From positions 73,737,001 to 73,801,000 of the forward strand of contig CM044312.1 in the NCBI GenBank assembly GCA_024291935.2: a stretch of 64,000 nucleotides of DNA. The letters run 5' to 3'. This document shows, one piece after another, positions 1-12,974 of this stretch. The DNA comes from Okapia johnstoni. Taxonomy: Eukaryota; Chordata; Mammalia; Artiodactyla; Giraffidae. Under the pieces are notes generated by a model that saw only the letters and a program-made list of their open reading frames with translations, did not search any database and was not told the origin of the DNA. How positions within the stretch are numbered: the first letter of the stretch is position 1; every line of letters begins with the position of its first letter. A program made the translations under genes and the position numbers.

Positions 1-345
1 CCAGCATTTCACATGATGTATTCTGCATTTAAGCTAACTAAGCAGAGTGACAATATACAGCCTTGGCGTACTCCTTTCCCAATATGGAACCAGTCTGTTA
101 CACATGTCTGGTTCTAACTGTTGCTTCTTGACTTGCATACAGGTTTCTCAGGAGACAGGTAATGTGGTCTGGTATTCCCATACTTGAAGAATTTTCCAAG
201 TTTGTTGTGATCCACACAGTCAAAGGCTTTAGCGTAGTCAATGAAGCAGAAGATGTTCTTCTGGAATTCTCTTGCTTTATCTATGATCCAACGGATGTTG
301 GCAATTTGATCTCTGGTTCCTCTGCCTTTTCTATATCCAGCTTGA
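1..345 (-). mobile_element. BovB LINE fragment (RT region)
   Basis: The minus strand matches the RT segment also seen in the better BovB copies here (YxxYKLN-QGDNIQ region, LYASQEATV, AKAFDCVDH-like, SAFSxSSLN shadow on the other strand). It runs off the window at base 1 and loses similarity near 345. Confidence 0.85.
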
Positions 346-483
346 ACATACGTTATATGTCCTTTAAGTATTCTTGCTACTTTTATAATTTATTAGATAC
401 TGGTTTTCTAAATGTCCAGCTCTACTGAATTTGAGAAGTTACAATGCTCTAACCCATGTTGGATAGTTGCCAAGTTGTATTAA

Positions 484-600
484 ATTGATTCATGTCAATG
501 TATGGCAAAAATTAGCCCCCAACTAAAATAAATAAATTTATTTTAAAAAAATAAATAAATAAATAAATAAAAAATAAAAATAAATTTATTTATTATTTAT
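484..600 (+). mobile_element. L1-BT-type 3' end, plus strand, with A-rich tail
   Basis: attgattcatgtcaatgta followed by tggcaaaaattagc and an aactaaaataaataaa tail is the sense version of the 3' end seen in antisense at 11.75 kb, with a short internal deletion. Its degenerate (TAAA)n tail from 525 to about 604 abuts the 3' end of the next L1, which faces the other way. Confidence 0.65.
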
Positions 601-896
601 TTCAGATTCTCTTTTTTGTTGTTAATTTTTTGAAGGATAATTGCTTTACAGAATTTTGTTGTTTTCTGTCAAACCTCAGCATGAATCAGCCATAGGTACA
701 CATATATTCCCTCCCTTTTGAGCCTATCTCCCATCTCCTGTCCCATCCCACCCCTATAGATTGATACATATTTGAGTTTCCTGAGTCATACAGCAAATTC
801 CCATTGGTTATCTATTTTACGTATGGTAATGTAAGTTTCACTGTTACTCTTTCCATGCATCTCACTCTCTCTTTCCCTCTTCCCATGTCCATAAAT

Positions 897-3800
897 TTAT
901 TCTCTATGTCTGTTTCTACACTGCTTTAATAAATTCTTCAGCACCATTTTTCTAGATCCATCTATATGCATTAGAATATGATATTTACCTTTCTCTTTCT
1001 GACTCACTTCACTCTGTATAATAGGTTCTAGATTCATCCACCTCAACAGAACTGACTCAAATGCATTCCTTTTTATGGCTGAGTAATATTCCATTGTGTA
1101 TATGTACCACAACTTCTTTATCCATTCATCTGTCCATGGACATCTAGATTGCTTCCATGTTCTAGATATTGTAAATAGTGCTGCAGTGAACAATGGGATA
1201 CATGTGTCTTTTTCAATTTTGGTTTCCTCAGGGTATATGCCTAGGAGTGGGATTGCTGGGTCATATGGTGGCTTTATTCCTGTTTTTAAGGAGTCTCCAT
1301 ACCATCTTCCATAGTGGCTGTATCTATTTACATTCCAACCAACAGTGCCAGAGCATTCCCCTTTCTCCACACCCTCTCCAGCATTTATTGTTTGTAGACT
1401 TTTTGATGATGGCCATTTTGACTGGTGTGAGGTGATATCTCATTGTAGTTTTTTGATTTGCATTTCTCTAATAATGAGTGATTTTGAGCATCATTTCATG
1501 TGTTTGTTAACCATCTGTGTGTCTTCTTTGGAGAAATGTCTGTTTAGGTCTTAGGCCTATTTTTTGATTGGGTCGTTTGTTTTTCTGGTATTGAGTTGTA
1601 TGAGTTGTTTGTATGTTTTGGAAAGTAATCCTTTGTCAGTTGTTTCATTTGCTATTATTTTCTCCCATTTTGAGGGCTGTGTTTTCACCTTGCTTATAGT
1701 TTCCTTTGCAGTTCAAAGCTTTTAAGTTTAATCAGGTCCCACTTATTTACTTTTGTTTTTATTTCCACTACTCTAGGAAGTGGGTCAAAGAGGATCTTGC
1801 TTTGATTTACTTCACAGTGTTCTGCCTAAGTTTTTCTCTAAGAGCTTTATCATTTATGGTCTTACATTTAGGTCTTTAATCCATTTTGAGTTTATCTTTG
1901 TGTATGGTGTTAGGAAGTGTTCTAATTTCATTCTTTTACATGTAACTGTCCAGTTTTCCCAGAACCATTTATTGAAGAGGCTGTCTTTGCCCCATTGTAT
2001 TTTCTTGCCTCCTTTGTCAAAAATAAGATACCCATAGGTGCATGGGTTTATTTCTGGGCTTTGTATCTTGTTCCATTGGTCTATATTTCTGTTTTTCTGC
2101 CAGTACCATACTGTCTTGGTGACTGTAGCTTTTATAATCTGAATTCAGGAAGGTTGATTCCTCCAGCTCCATTCTTCTTTCTCAAGACTGCTTTGGCTAT
2201 TCAGGGTCTTTTGTGTTTCCATATATGTTGTGAAATTTTTTGTTCTAGTTCTGTGAAAAATACCATTGGTAATTTAATAGGGATCACATTGAATCTGTAT
2301 ATTGTGTTTGGTAGTACAGTCATTTTCACAATATTGATTCTTCCTACCCAGGAACATGGAATATCTCTCCATCTGTTTATGTCTTCTTTGATTTCTTTCA
2401 TTAGTGTCTTATAGTTTTCTGTGTACAGGTCTTTTGTCTCCTTAGGTAAGTTTATTCCTAGATATTTAATTCTTTTTGTTGCAATGGTGAATAGGATTGA
2501 TTTCTTAATTTCTCTCTCTGATTTTTCAGTGTTAGTGTATAGAAATGCGAGTGATTTCTGTGTATTGATTTTGTATCCTGAAACTTTGTTAACTTCAATG
2601 ATTAGCTCTAGTAATTTTCTGATAATATATTTAGGATTTTATACGTACAGTATCATGTCGTCTACAAACAGTGAGAACTTTACTTCTTCTTTTATAATCT
2701 GAATTCCTTTTATTTCTTTTTCTTCTCTTATTGCTGTAGTTAGGACTTCCAGAACTATGTTGATTAATAGTGGTGAAAGTGGACACCCTTGTCTTGTTCC
2801 TGATCTTAGTTGGAATGCTTTCAGTTTTTCACCACTGAGAATAATGTTTGCTGTAGGCTTATCATAGATGGCCTTTACTATGTTGAGGTAGGTTCCTTCT
2901 ATGCCCATTTTTAAAGCATGTTAATCATAAATGGATGCTGAATTTTGTCAAAGGGTTTTTCTGCATCTATTGAGATTATCATATGGTTTTTATCTTTCAA
3001 TTTGTTAATATGGTATCACATTGATTTATTTGCTTATATTGAATAATCCTGGCATCCCTGGAATAAACCCAACTTGATCATGGTGTATGAGATTTTTAAT
3101 GTGTTTTTGAATTCTGTTTGCTAAAATTTTGTTGAGGATTTTTGCATCTATGTTCATCAGTGCTATTGGCCTGTAGTTTGCTTTTTCTGTGTTGTCTTTG
3201 GTTTTGGTATCAGGGTGATGGTGGCCTCATAGAATGAGTTTTGAAGTGTTCCTTCCTCTAACATTTTTTGAAAGAGTTTCAGAAGAATAGGCATTAGCTC
3301 TTCCCTAAATGTTTGGTAGAATTCTCCTGTGAAGCCATCTGGTCCGGGCTTTTGTTTTTGGAGAGATTTTTTTTATCACAGCTTCTATTTCAGTTCTTGT
3401 AAGTGGATTGTTCATAATTTCTATTTCTTTCTGGTTCAGTCTTGGAAGATTGAACTTTTCTAAGAATCTGTCCATTTTGTCAGTTATCCATTTTTTTGCC
3501 ATATAGTTGTTCATAATAGTCTCTTATAATCCTTTTTGTTTCTGCATTGTCTGTTGTAACCTCTCCTTTTTCATTTCTAATTTTGTTGAATTGATTCTTC
3601 TCCCTTTTTTCCTTGATGAATCTGGCTAAAGGCTTGTCAATTTCATTTATCTTCTCAAAGAACCAGCTCTTAGTGTTATTAATCTTTACTCTTGCTTCTC
3701 TCATTTCTTTTTAATTTATTTCTGCTAAGATCTTTATTATTTCTTTCTTTCTGCTTCTTTTGGGTTTTTTGTTGTTGTTGTTGTTGTTGTTCTTTTACCA

Positions 3801-4895
3801 GTTGTTTTAGGTATAAAGTTAGGTTTCTATGCAATGTTTTTCTTGTTTCTTGAGGTAGGATTTTATTGCTATAAACTTCCCTCTTAGAACTGAATCCCAT
3901 AGGTTTTGAGTTGTCATGTTTTCCTGTCATTTGTTTCTAGAAATTTTTTTGATATCACTTTTGATTTCATCAGTAAGCTATTGGTTATTTAGAAAAGTGA
4001 AAGTGAAGTCGCTCAGTCGTGTCTGACTCTTTGTGACCCCATGGACTGTAGCCTACCAGGCTCCTCCATCCATGGGATTTTCCAGGCAGGAGTACTAGAG
4101 TGGGTTGCCATTTCCTTCTCCAGAGGATCTTCCCAACCCAGGGATCAAACCCAGGTCTCCTGCATTGTAGGCAGACGCTTTACCATCTGAGTCACTGTGG
4201 AAGTGGTTATTTAGAAATGTGTTGTTTAATCTCCATGTGTTTGTGTTTCTTACAGTTTTTTTTTCCTCTTGTAATTGATATTGTCTCATAGCATTGTGGT
4301 CAGAGAAGATGCTTGATATGATTTCAATTTTCTTAAATTTCCTGATGTTTGATCTGTGACCCAAGTGTGGTCTATCCTGAAGAATGTTCCATGTGCACCT
4401 GAGAAGAAAGTGTATTCTTCTGCATTTGGATGAAATGTCCTGAAGATATCAGTGAGATGCATTTCATCTAATGTATCATTTAAGATGTGTTTCCTTATTA
4501 ATTTTCTGTTTTGATGATCTGTCCATTGGTATGAGTGGGGTGTTAAAGTCTCCTACTATTATTGTGTTACTGTCAATTTCTCCTTTTATGTCTGTTAGTG
4601 TTTGTCTTATGTATTGATGTGCTTCTGTGTTGGGTGCATAGATATTTACAATTGTTATGTCTTCCTCTTGGATTGACCCCTTGATCATTATGCAGTGTCC
4701 TTCCTTATCTCTTGTAATCATCTTTATTTTAAGGTCTATTTTGTCTGATATGAGGATTGCTACTCTAGGTTTCTTCTGCTTCCCATTTGCATGAAATATA
4801 TTTTTCCATTCTCTCACTTTCAGTCTATATGTGTCTTGAGGTCTGAAGTGGTTTCTTGTAGATAGCATGTACATGGGTCTTGTTTTTGTATCCAT
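897..4895 (-). pseudogene. L1 ORF2 remnant (endonuclease / reverse transcriptase)
   Basis: Broken ORF2 protein of the L1 above. The endonuclease part (4895-4476) keeps IVNIYAPN and IIVGDFNTPL, the latter containing the catalytic D-x-N of the APE-type nuclease. The RT part (2908-2639) keeps [13 protein letters not shown] and [10 protein letters not shown], where L1 elements normally have FADD, so an alanine is replaced. A C-terminal part (1370-897) has the [13 protein letters not shown] and [20 protein letters not shown] motifs typical of mammalian L1 ORF2. Fragments lie in different frames, and a SINE interrupts the reading at 3996-4203. Confidence 0.85.
3996..4203 (-). mobile_element. Bov-tA-type SINE inserted in L1, with 14-bp TSD
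   Basis: A tRNA-derived ruminant SINE reading agtcgctcagtcgtgtctga at its 3' end, on the minus strand. It is flanked by a perfect direct repeat tggttatttagaaa at 3982-3995 and 4204-4217, proving insertion into the older L1. Confidence 0.9.
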
Positions 4896-5099
4896 TCAGC
4901 CAGTCTGTGTCTTTTGGTTGGACCATTTAATCTATTTACATTAAAAGTAATTGATATATATGTTCCTATTGCCATTTTCTTAATTGTTTGGGGTTGATTT
5001 TATAGATCTTTTTTCTTCTGTTGTATTTCTTGACTAAATAAGTCCCTTTAACATTTATTGTAAAACTCATTTGGTGGTGCTGAATTCTCTTAACCTTTG

Positions 5100-6016
5100 C
5101 TTGCCTGAAAAACTTTTTATTTCTCCATCAATTTTGAATGAGATCCTTGCCAGGTACAGTAATCTTGGTTGTAGATTTTTCCCTTTCAGTAAGTTAAGTA
5201 TATCCTGTCATTCCCTTCTGGCTGGCAGAGTTTCTACTGAAAGATCAGCTCTTAAGCATATGGGGTTTCCCTTGTTTATTGCCTGTTTCTTCTCCCTTGC
5301 TGCTTTTAATATTCTTTCTTTGTGTTTAGTCTTTGTTAGTTTGATTAGTATGTGTCTTGGTGTTTGGGTAAACTCCAGGAGTTGGTGATGGACAGGGAGG
5401 CCTGGCATGCTGGGTTTCATGGGGTTGCAAAGAGTCGGACACGACTGAGCAACTGAACTGAACTGAACTGAACTGGTGTGTTTCTCCTTGGGTTTATCCT
5501 GTATGGAACTCTTTGTGCCTCTTGCACTTGATTGACTATTTCCTTTTCCATGTTGGGGAAATTTTCAACAGTAATCTCTTCAAAAATTTTCTCATACCAT
5601 TTCTTTTTCTCTTCTTTTTCTGGGACCCCTATACTTGGAATTTTGGTGTGTTTGATAATATCCCAGAGGTCTCTAAGACTATCCTGAGTTCTTTCCATTC
5701 TTTTTACTTTATTGTGGTCTTCAGGAGTTATTTCCACCATTTTATCTTCCAGCTCGCTGATTCACTCTTCTACTTCAGATATTTTGCTATTGTTTCCTTC
5801 TAGAGTATTTTTAGTTTCAGTAATTGTGTTGTTTGTCTCTGTATGTTTATTCTTTAATTCTTCTAGGTCTTTGTTAATTGATTCTTGCATTTTCTCCATT
5901 TTGTTTTCAAGGTTTTTTATCACCTTTACTATCATTATTCTGAATTCTTTTTCAGGTAGTTTGCCTATTTCCTCTTCATTTATTTTGACTTCTCTGTTTC
6001 TAGTTTGTTCCTTCAT
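5100..6016 (-). pseudogene. L1 ORF1 remnant (RNA-binding chaperone)
   Basis: Three frame-broken pieces of ORF1p, the L1 RNA-binding trimer protein. 6016-5762 begins MKEQTRNREVKINEEEIGKL and is rich in heptad-like K/E/I/L, matching the coiled coil. 5740-5417 contains SLRDLWDIIKHTKI and KKWYEKIFEEI of the RRM region. 5420-5208 contains TPRHILIKL and AREKKQAI of the C-terminal domain. A roughly 108-bp BovB-tail/SINE insertion separates the last two. Confidence 0.8.
5367..5474 (+). mobile_element. BovB-tail / Bov-A type short insertion in L1 ORF1
   Basis: ggagttggtgatggacaggg to gactgagcaactgaactg is the sense 3' end of BovB (shared with derived SINEs), with four aactg units as tail. Removing it rejoins L1 sequence cttggtgt...gtttctccttgg. 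A short TSD (tggtgt) is plausible. Confidence 0.8.
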
Positions 6017-6545
6017 TTGTGTACTATTTCTCTGCCTTTTTATTATTTTTTTTAACTTATTGTGTTTGAGGTCTTCTTTTCCCAGGCTTCAAGGTTGAAA
6101 TCTTTCTTCCTTTTGGTTTCTGCCGTCCTAAGGTTGGTCCGGTAGTTTGTGTAAGCTTCATGTATGGTGAGATTTGTGCTGAGTTTTTGTTAGTTTTTCC
6201 TCTGATGGGCAAGGCTGAGTGAGGTGGTAATCCTGTCTGCTGATGATTGGGGTTGTATTTTTGTTTTGTTTGTTGTTTAAATGAGGCATCCTGCACAGGG
6301 TGCTACTAATGGTTGGGTGATGCCAGGTCTTGTACTCAAGTGGTTTCCTTTGTGTGATTTCTAACTATTTAATACTCCCTAGCGTTAGTTCTCTGGTAGT
6401 CTAGGGTCTTGGAGCCAGTGCTCCCACTCTAAAGGCTCAGGGCTTGATATCCAGACTTGCCTGTGAGTGTCCAGAGGTCTCTGGCAGAGGCATGGATCAG
6501 CAGTGGCCTGCTCCATGGCTGGGGGTACTCAGTGCAGCAGTTCAT

Positions 6546-7139
6546 GCATCTGTATTAACTTTAGATGACTGGGATACGTATCTTATTTTGCAACATTTGA
6601 TGGTATCAAGTTCTAAGCACCATTTATCATATAAAGTGGATGACAGTAGGGTGGTATCTAGATGCAGAAGCACAAATATAAATAATGAAACTGAAGAATC
6701 TATAATAAGTTACTTCAGGTGGTTACTCTGGAGGAAGTCAGTTCTCTCACAGACACACCGAATCTATAGAAATGTGTGAAATCCATCCTCTGCCCCAGAG
6801 CCCGGTATGGAAGAGCATGGAGGGAGGAGTTCCCAGGCATCCTGTAGAAGACACTCACTTGCTCTCCTTGGAGCGTCAGCCTTCCATCCAATTTTTAAAT
6901 TGTGTTGTTTTACAGATGCAGTTTATTGCAATTGAAAATATATTTACTTTTATTACAATAGGGCACATATTTTCCTGAATAAAACATTTTAGTTAAAAAT
7001 TCACATACATTAAATCCAAGTTCAATTCAATTCACTCAGCCATTATATTATTTATACATTACATTACATTATTTATACATTATACATTATTACATTATAT
7101 TATTTATAATGTAAATAATATATAAAGAGAGTCCTTATT
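6546..7139. other. No recognised gene; AT-rich block at the end
   Basis: Nothing recognisable in 6546-6980. From about 7040 to 7125 there is a degenerate tattatttatacattacatt repeat. Confidence 0.5.
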
Positions 7140-8170
7140 TCTAAGGACATATTCCATTACCTATTATCATAGTTTATACAGTCACTACCCTATGGATATT
7201 CTCAATCTTGCTATTGAATAATGATGCAAAGAATAGCCTCTGCATACATCTTTTATATTTTTGCCAGTGTATTTTGAGAATATTCTAGAGGTGTGATTGT
7301 GGCCTTAAGGTGTAAATGCATATGCCGTTTTCCTAGCTTCTACCATATTTCTCTCAGTAAGGGTTGTAGTAGTTTTCATCCTCACCAATAGTTATACGAG
7401 GCCTATTTTACACAGCATTACCAAAAGAAAATATTGTCAAATATGAAATTTTGGTAATCTTAGAGGTTACAAAATGTATGTAGTAGTATTTTAATTTTAA
7501 ATTTTATTATGATAAAGTAGAGCATATTTTCATATGCTTTAGAGTCATTTGCAGCTCCTCTAAGTTGTTGATTCTAATCTTAGTTCATTTTCATATATGA
7601 TTATTTTAGTTTCTAATATGCAAATATTTTCCCATTTTCTCACTTGTATTTTTACTTATATTATGGTGATTTTATTTGTTTGTCATAAAAATGTTATTGT
7701 TATTGTTTTTGCAGTAGTTGTGATGATAGTGATGATGGTGATTATATCATGATTTTGTCACATTCATGAATTTATTCCCATGTAGTTTCTGGATTTTGAG
7801 TTGCAGTTATAACAGTTTTTCCTACTTCCAAGTAATAAAGAAATCCATTCATATTTTGTTCTATTATGTGTATGATTGCATTTTTAAAAAAGTCTAATCA
7901 ATTTGATTTTCTCTGCTCCACAGTACAAAAAAGTTTTACTTTTCCCATTGCTATCCTGTTATTGCATAGTTTTAAAATGTCTATCTTTTCTTCACTTTAT
8001 GTTTTCATGAACGTATTCTTACTCTTATCAAGATTATATATTGTGTTCCATGTATCTATCTGAATAGTCATCTATCACTATCACACTTTAGCGATTTAGA
8101 GGTGTTATAACATGTTTTAATATATACTAGAGTAGTTTCCCCTCATTGTACCTCTGTTCCAATTTTTTTT
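7140..8170 (-). mobile_element. Ancient L1M-type fragment
   Basis: Diverged antisense L1 3' sequence: gccagtgtattttgagaat, ggtgtaaatgcatatgccg, the catcctcaccaatag segment and ttctggattttgagttgcag follow each other in the order of old mammalian L1 ORF2-3' ends. Many substitutions; boundaries approximate. Confidence 0.55.
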
Positions 8171-9349
8171 TCCTTCTAATTCATAGTTCTAGTTCTGGCT
8201 TCAGGTAGAGTAGAGTTATGTTAGGGATGTGTGTGCCAAGAAAAATACATAAGCAATAACAAAAAAGAGCAAAAGTAACAACTGGTAATATTTTAATTAA
8301 TAATTGCTTTATAATTTAATTTATTTATATTTGCAGCGAATGCAGCCTTTATGTGTAGTACACCATACATTTTTTATTGTTATTTTTGTAAATAAATATG
8401 TATTTGTCTTTCACCGTAATTTCTTCTGCTGATAATTCTCCAGTTATTTTGATTATCTAGAGTTTGTTCTCTAGCAAATTCCTCAGGAAGAACTCATAGG
8501 AATAATATTTCTTGGGTGCTTCCATGTTCCTAAAATTTTATATGCTTTCTTTATCTATGAGGTCATTTTCATTTGTAAAAATTTTTAGTCACATTTGTGT
8601 CCTCAAATTTGCTAAATATGTTACTCCATTAAATGTGGAAAAAGTCTTGTGATAAAGTCTTCTTACAATTTGATTATCACTCTCTTATATGTAACTTAAC
8701 CTTATTGTACAGAGTCTCAAATATTTTTTTTCTTCTTTCATTAATATCTAATGGTTTACTAGAAAAATATTTCAGATTCGGCCACTCTGTATTTGTCGTC
8801 CAGAAACCTAGAAACCTTTTTTAACTGTGTGGCCTCAAAACTGCTTTTATTTTAGAAATATTTTCTTGAACGTGACTTTTCAGTATTCTGTTCTACTGAT
8901 TTTATGTGCTTTTTCTGGAATTTTTATAGTATGATTTAAACCTATTGCCTCTTTTCTGCCTGTCTTCAATCAATTTTTCATTCTTTATTTCTGTTCTTTA
9001 GTCTTTATAAGAGTTAAATATTTTTAATAGTCATGAACATGTAGGGATTTTTTTTTTTCCTAACCCATTTGAGAATAGTTTGCTGACCTGATGTCTCATC
9101 ATCTCCAAATACTTTAAGGTATATTTGCTAAGAGCATCCCCCAACATTATCACAATAAAAATAACTAAATCCAGAAGTTATCATCAACACACCTAATACT
9201 GAGACTTCCTTTCAAGGTTTAGTAATTGTCTCAATATTATTTTTATAGCAGAAAGATTGGGTTGTCAGTTCTTTTAGTCTCCCTCAATCTCAAAAGTTCT
9301 TAAATCTTATCAAGACCATTTCGAAGATTAAAGGTTGGTAATTTTGAGG
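8171..9349. other. AT-rich sequence without a recognised feature
   Basis: Short frames only, T-rich. It may hold further very old L1 remnants, but I cannot support a call. Confidence 0.4.
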
Positions 9350-10843
9350 AGTTCAGTTCAGTTCAGTTCAGTCACTCAGTCGTGTCCAACTCTTTGCGAC
9401 CCCATAAATCGCAGCACGCCAGGCCTCCCTGACCATCACCAACTCCCGGAGTTTACCCAAACTCATGTCCATCGAGATGGTGATGCTATCCAGCAATCTC
9501 ATCCTCTGTCGTTCCCTTCTCCTCCCGCCTTTAACTTTGTCAGCATCAGGGTCTTTTCCAGGGAGTCAGTCCTTCGTATCACGTGGCCAAGTATTGGAGT
9601 TTCAGCTTTAACATCTGTCCTTCCAATGAACACCCAGAACTAATCTCCTTTAGGATGGACTGGTTGGATCTCCTTGCAGACCAAGGGACTCTCAAGAGTG
9701 TTCTCCAACACCACAGTTCAAAAGCATCGATTTTTCGGCACTCAGCTTGCTTCACAGTCCAAATCTCAAATCCATACATGACTACTGGAAAAACCATAGC
9801 CTTGACTAGACGGACCTTTGTTGGCAAAGTAATGTCTCTGCTTTTTAATATGCTATCTAGGTTGGCCATAACTTTCCCTCCAAGGAGTAAACGTCTTCTA
9901 ATTTCATGGCTTCAGTCACCATCTGCAGTGATTTTGGAGCCCAAAAAAATAAAGTAAGCCACTGTTTCCACTGTTTCCCCATCTATTTCCCATGAAGTGA
10001 TGGGACCGGATGCCATGATCTTAGTTTTCTGAATGTTGAGCTTTAAGCCAACTTCTTCATTCTACTCTTTCACTTTCATCAAGCGGCTGTTTAGTTCTTC
10101 TTCACTTTCTGCCATAAGGGTGGTATCATCTGCATATCTGAGGTTATTGATATTTCTCCCGGCAATCTTGATTCCAGCCTGTGCTTCTTCCAGCCCAGAG
10201 TTTCTCATGATGAATTCTGCATATAAGTTAAATAAGCAGGGTGACAATATACAGCCTTGACGTACTCCTTCTCCTATGTGGAACCAGTCTGTTGTTCTAT
10301 GTCCAGTTCTAACTGTTGCTTCTTGACCTGCATTACAGGTTTCTCAGGAGCAGGTTAGGTGGCCTGGTATTCCCATCTCTTTCGGGATTTTCCACAGTTT
10401 ATTGTGATCTACACAGTCAAAGGCTTTGGCATAGTCAATAAAGCAGAAATAGATGTTTTTCTGGAACTCTCTTGCTTTTTCAATGATCTAGCGGTTGTTG
10501 ACAATTTGATCTCTGGTTCCTCTGCTTTTTCTAAAACCAGCTTGAACATCTGGAAGTTCACGGTTCACATATTGCTGAAGTCTGGCTTGGAGAATTTTGA
10601 GCATTACTTTACTAGCATGTGAAATGTGTGCAATTGTGCAGTAGTTTGAGCATTCTTTGGACTTGCCTTTCTTTGGGATTGGAATGAAAACTGACCTTTC
10701 CAGTCCTGTGGCCACTGCTGAGTTTTCCATATTTGCTGGCATATTGAGTGCAGCACTTTCACAGAATCATCTTTTAGGATTTGAAATAGCTCAACTGGAA
10801 TCCCATCACCTCCACTAGCTTTGTTCGTAGTGATGCTTTTTAA
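9350..10843 (-). mobile_element. BovB LINE, 5'-truncated
   Basis: Begins (3' end) with gttcagttcagtcactcag and runs through RT pieces on the minus strand: LVKAMVFPVVMYG and [13 protein letters not shown] (9869-9579), NNLRYADDTTLMAESEEEL (10247-10062) and IPKKGKSKECSNY (10742-10488). YADD is intact, but the frames are broken. It ends near 10843 and is followed by a TG microsatellite. Confidence 0.9.
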
Positions 10844-10914
10844 GGAGAATTATCCTCAAATTGGATTTGCCTGATGTCTGCCCATGATAAGATTTGGGTG
10901 CCAATTCAAGCTAA

Positions 10915-10918
<4 letters not shown>

Positions 10919-10959
<41 letters not shown>
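10919..10959. repeat. (TG)n microsatellite
   Basis: About 20 uninterrupted TG units. Confidence 0.95.
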
Positions 10960-10961
<2 letters not shown>

Positions 10962-11727
10962 CATACCCTCAATATTCTCTGAGTCTGTCTTTGCTTTCTG
11001 TTACAACCAGATATTTCAGTTCATCTTATATTTTAACTCCTATAAAATTCAAAATGAGTTATTTCTCTAGGAAGCTCTTATAATGTAAAATGGTATGTAG
11101 AAGTCAGTATCTGAGTACTCAATGTGCTCATTGCTACTGAGGTATCATCCTCCTAAGTTCTTTCATTCTTTTAGTATACTTAACTATAGAAGTGTATCCA
11201 TGTATAGATGTGCCTGTGTGTGCAGTTACGTTAATATTTATGTAACTATATATACACACATACACATGCACACTTCTTGTACCTAAACATATAATGAAAA
11301 ACATGATTACTCTAACACCTTCAATTTTCATTTATCCTCATATTGTTCATTATAGTTTTCTCATTCTCTGCTTTTGTAACTCATATGTCTGACAGGAGAC
11401 ACCAGCTTTCATTTATGTTTCACACGTAGGTTTTACTACGATCATACTTTATGTAACGAATCTATTTCTGCTGCCACTCCCTTCCCATCACTTCTGACTT
11501 GAATATCTTCTCCCTTTGCTATCGCTCTGTCTTGCCATAGGTGACTCTTCCCCTCCATGTCCCCTTACTCACCTTTCAGATTCCACTCCCTCTGTGGGAC
11601 TCTTCACCAATATGACAGACACTATGTTTTTAATCTTTCTCTTTGTAAGCATACCAAATGTACGATACCTCTTAAGAAATGAAAAAACATTTCTTTGTCC
11701 CATCACTTTTTTTATGCCTAAATTATT
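10960..11727. other. No recognised feature
   Basis: Unique-looking AT-rich sequence. Short frames only, none with family motifs. Confidence 0.5.
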
Positions 11728-11743
11728 AAAGGCATGAATTCTT

Positions 11744-12974
11744 TTTTTGGTAAATTAATTTTTAAATTTTAATTGGAGGCTAATTACTTTACAGTATTGT
11801 AGTGGTTTTTGCCATACATTGACATGAATCAGCCATGGGTGTACATGTGTCCCGCATCCTGAAACCCCCTCTCACCTCCCTCCCCATCCCTTCCCTCAGG
11901 ATCGTCCCAGTGCACTGGCCCTGAGCACCCTGTCTCATGCATCGAACCTGGACTGGCAATCTGTTTCACATATGATAATATACATGTTTCAGTGCTATTC
12001 TCTCAAATCATCCCACTCTCACCTTCTCCCACAGAGTCCAAAAGACTGTTCTATACATCTGTGTCTCTTTTGCTGTCTTGCATATAGGGTCATCATTACC
12101 ATCTTTCTAAATTCTATATATATGTGTTAGTGTACTATATTGGTGTTTTTCTTTCTGATTTACTTCACTCTGTATAATAGGCTCCAGTTTCATCCACCTC
12201 ATTAGAACTGATTCAAATGCATTCTTTTTAATAGCTGAGTAATATTCCATTGTGTATATGTACCACAGCTTTCTTATCCATTCATCTATCTATGGTTGCT
12301 TCCAGGTCCTAGCTATTGTAAACAATGCTGCGATGAACATTGGGGTACATGTGTTTCTTTCAATTCTGGTTTCCTTGGTGTGCATGCCCAGCAGTGGGAT
12401 TGCTAGGTCGTATGGCAGTTCTATTTCTAGTTTTTTGAGGAATCTCCACACTGTTCTCCATAGTGGCTGTACTAGTTTGCATTCCCACCAACAGGGTAAG
12501 AGAGTTCCCTTTTCTCTGCACCCTCTCCAGCATTCATTGTTTGTAGACTTTTTGATAGCAGCCATTCTGACCAGTGTGAGAAGGTACCTCACTGTGGTTT
12601 TGATTTGCATTTCTTTGATAATAAGTGATGTTGAGCATCTTTTCATGTGTTTGTTAGCCATCTGCATGCCTTCTTTGGAGAAATGTCTGTTTAGTTCTTT
12701 GGCCCATTTTTTGATTGGGTCGTTTGTTTTTCTGGAATTGAGCTGCATGAGCTACTTGTATATTTTTGAGATCAATTCTTTGTCAGTTTCTTTGTTTGCT
12801 ATTATTTTCTCCCATTCTGAAGGCTGTCTTTTCACCTTGCTTATAATTTCCTCCATTGTGCAAAAGCTTTTAAGTTTAATTAGATCCCATTTGTTTATTT
12901 ATGCTTTTATTTCCATTACTCTGGGAGGTGGGTCATAGAGGATCCTGCTGTGATCTTTGTCAGAGAGTGTTTTG
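11744..12974 (-). mobile_element. 5'-truncated L1-BT type insertion with perfect 16-bp TSD
   Basis: An antisense L1 3' UTR and ORF2 C-terminus. The minus frame 12748-12290 carries [19 protein letters not shown] and [19 protein letters not shown]. It is flanked by aaaggcatgaattctt at 11728-11743 and again at 12975-12990. The T-run just inside the left copy is the poly-A tail in antisense. Confidence 0.95.

Larger units (their letters stand above)
601..6545 (-). mobile_element. Nearly complete L1 (L1-BT type) LINE
   Basis: In minus orientation the order is 5' UTR (about 6545-6020), ORF1 remnants (6016 to about 5100), ORF2 endonuclease (4895-4476), RT and C-terminal part (to about 897), then 3' UTR ending near 606. 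The copy is about 5.6 kb after removing two later insertions (3996-4203 and about 5367-5474). Many stops and frameshifts break both ORFs, so it cannot move. A GTT-repeat (3768-3792) lies in it. No clear TSD was found, because both ends are AT-rich or merge with other repeats. Confidence 0.9.

Noticed and set aside
1995..2414. 139-codon plus-strand frame with hydrophobic segments
   Set aside because: Antisense shadow of L1 ORF2; the membrane-like look comes from T-rich antisense sequence.
6444..6779. 111-codon plus-strand frame
   Set aside because: It spans the L1 5' UTR border, has no family motif, and has no splice or start context.
12252..12938. 228-codon plus-strand frame
   Set aside because: It is the antisense of L1 ORF2, opposite the real coding direction of the TSD-flanked insertion.
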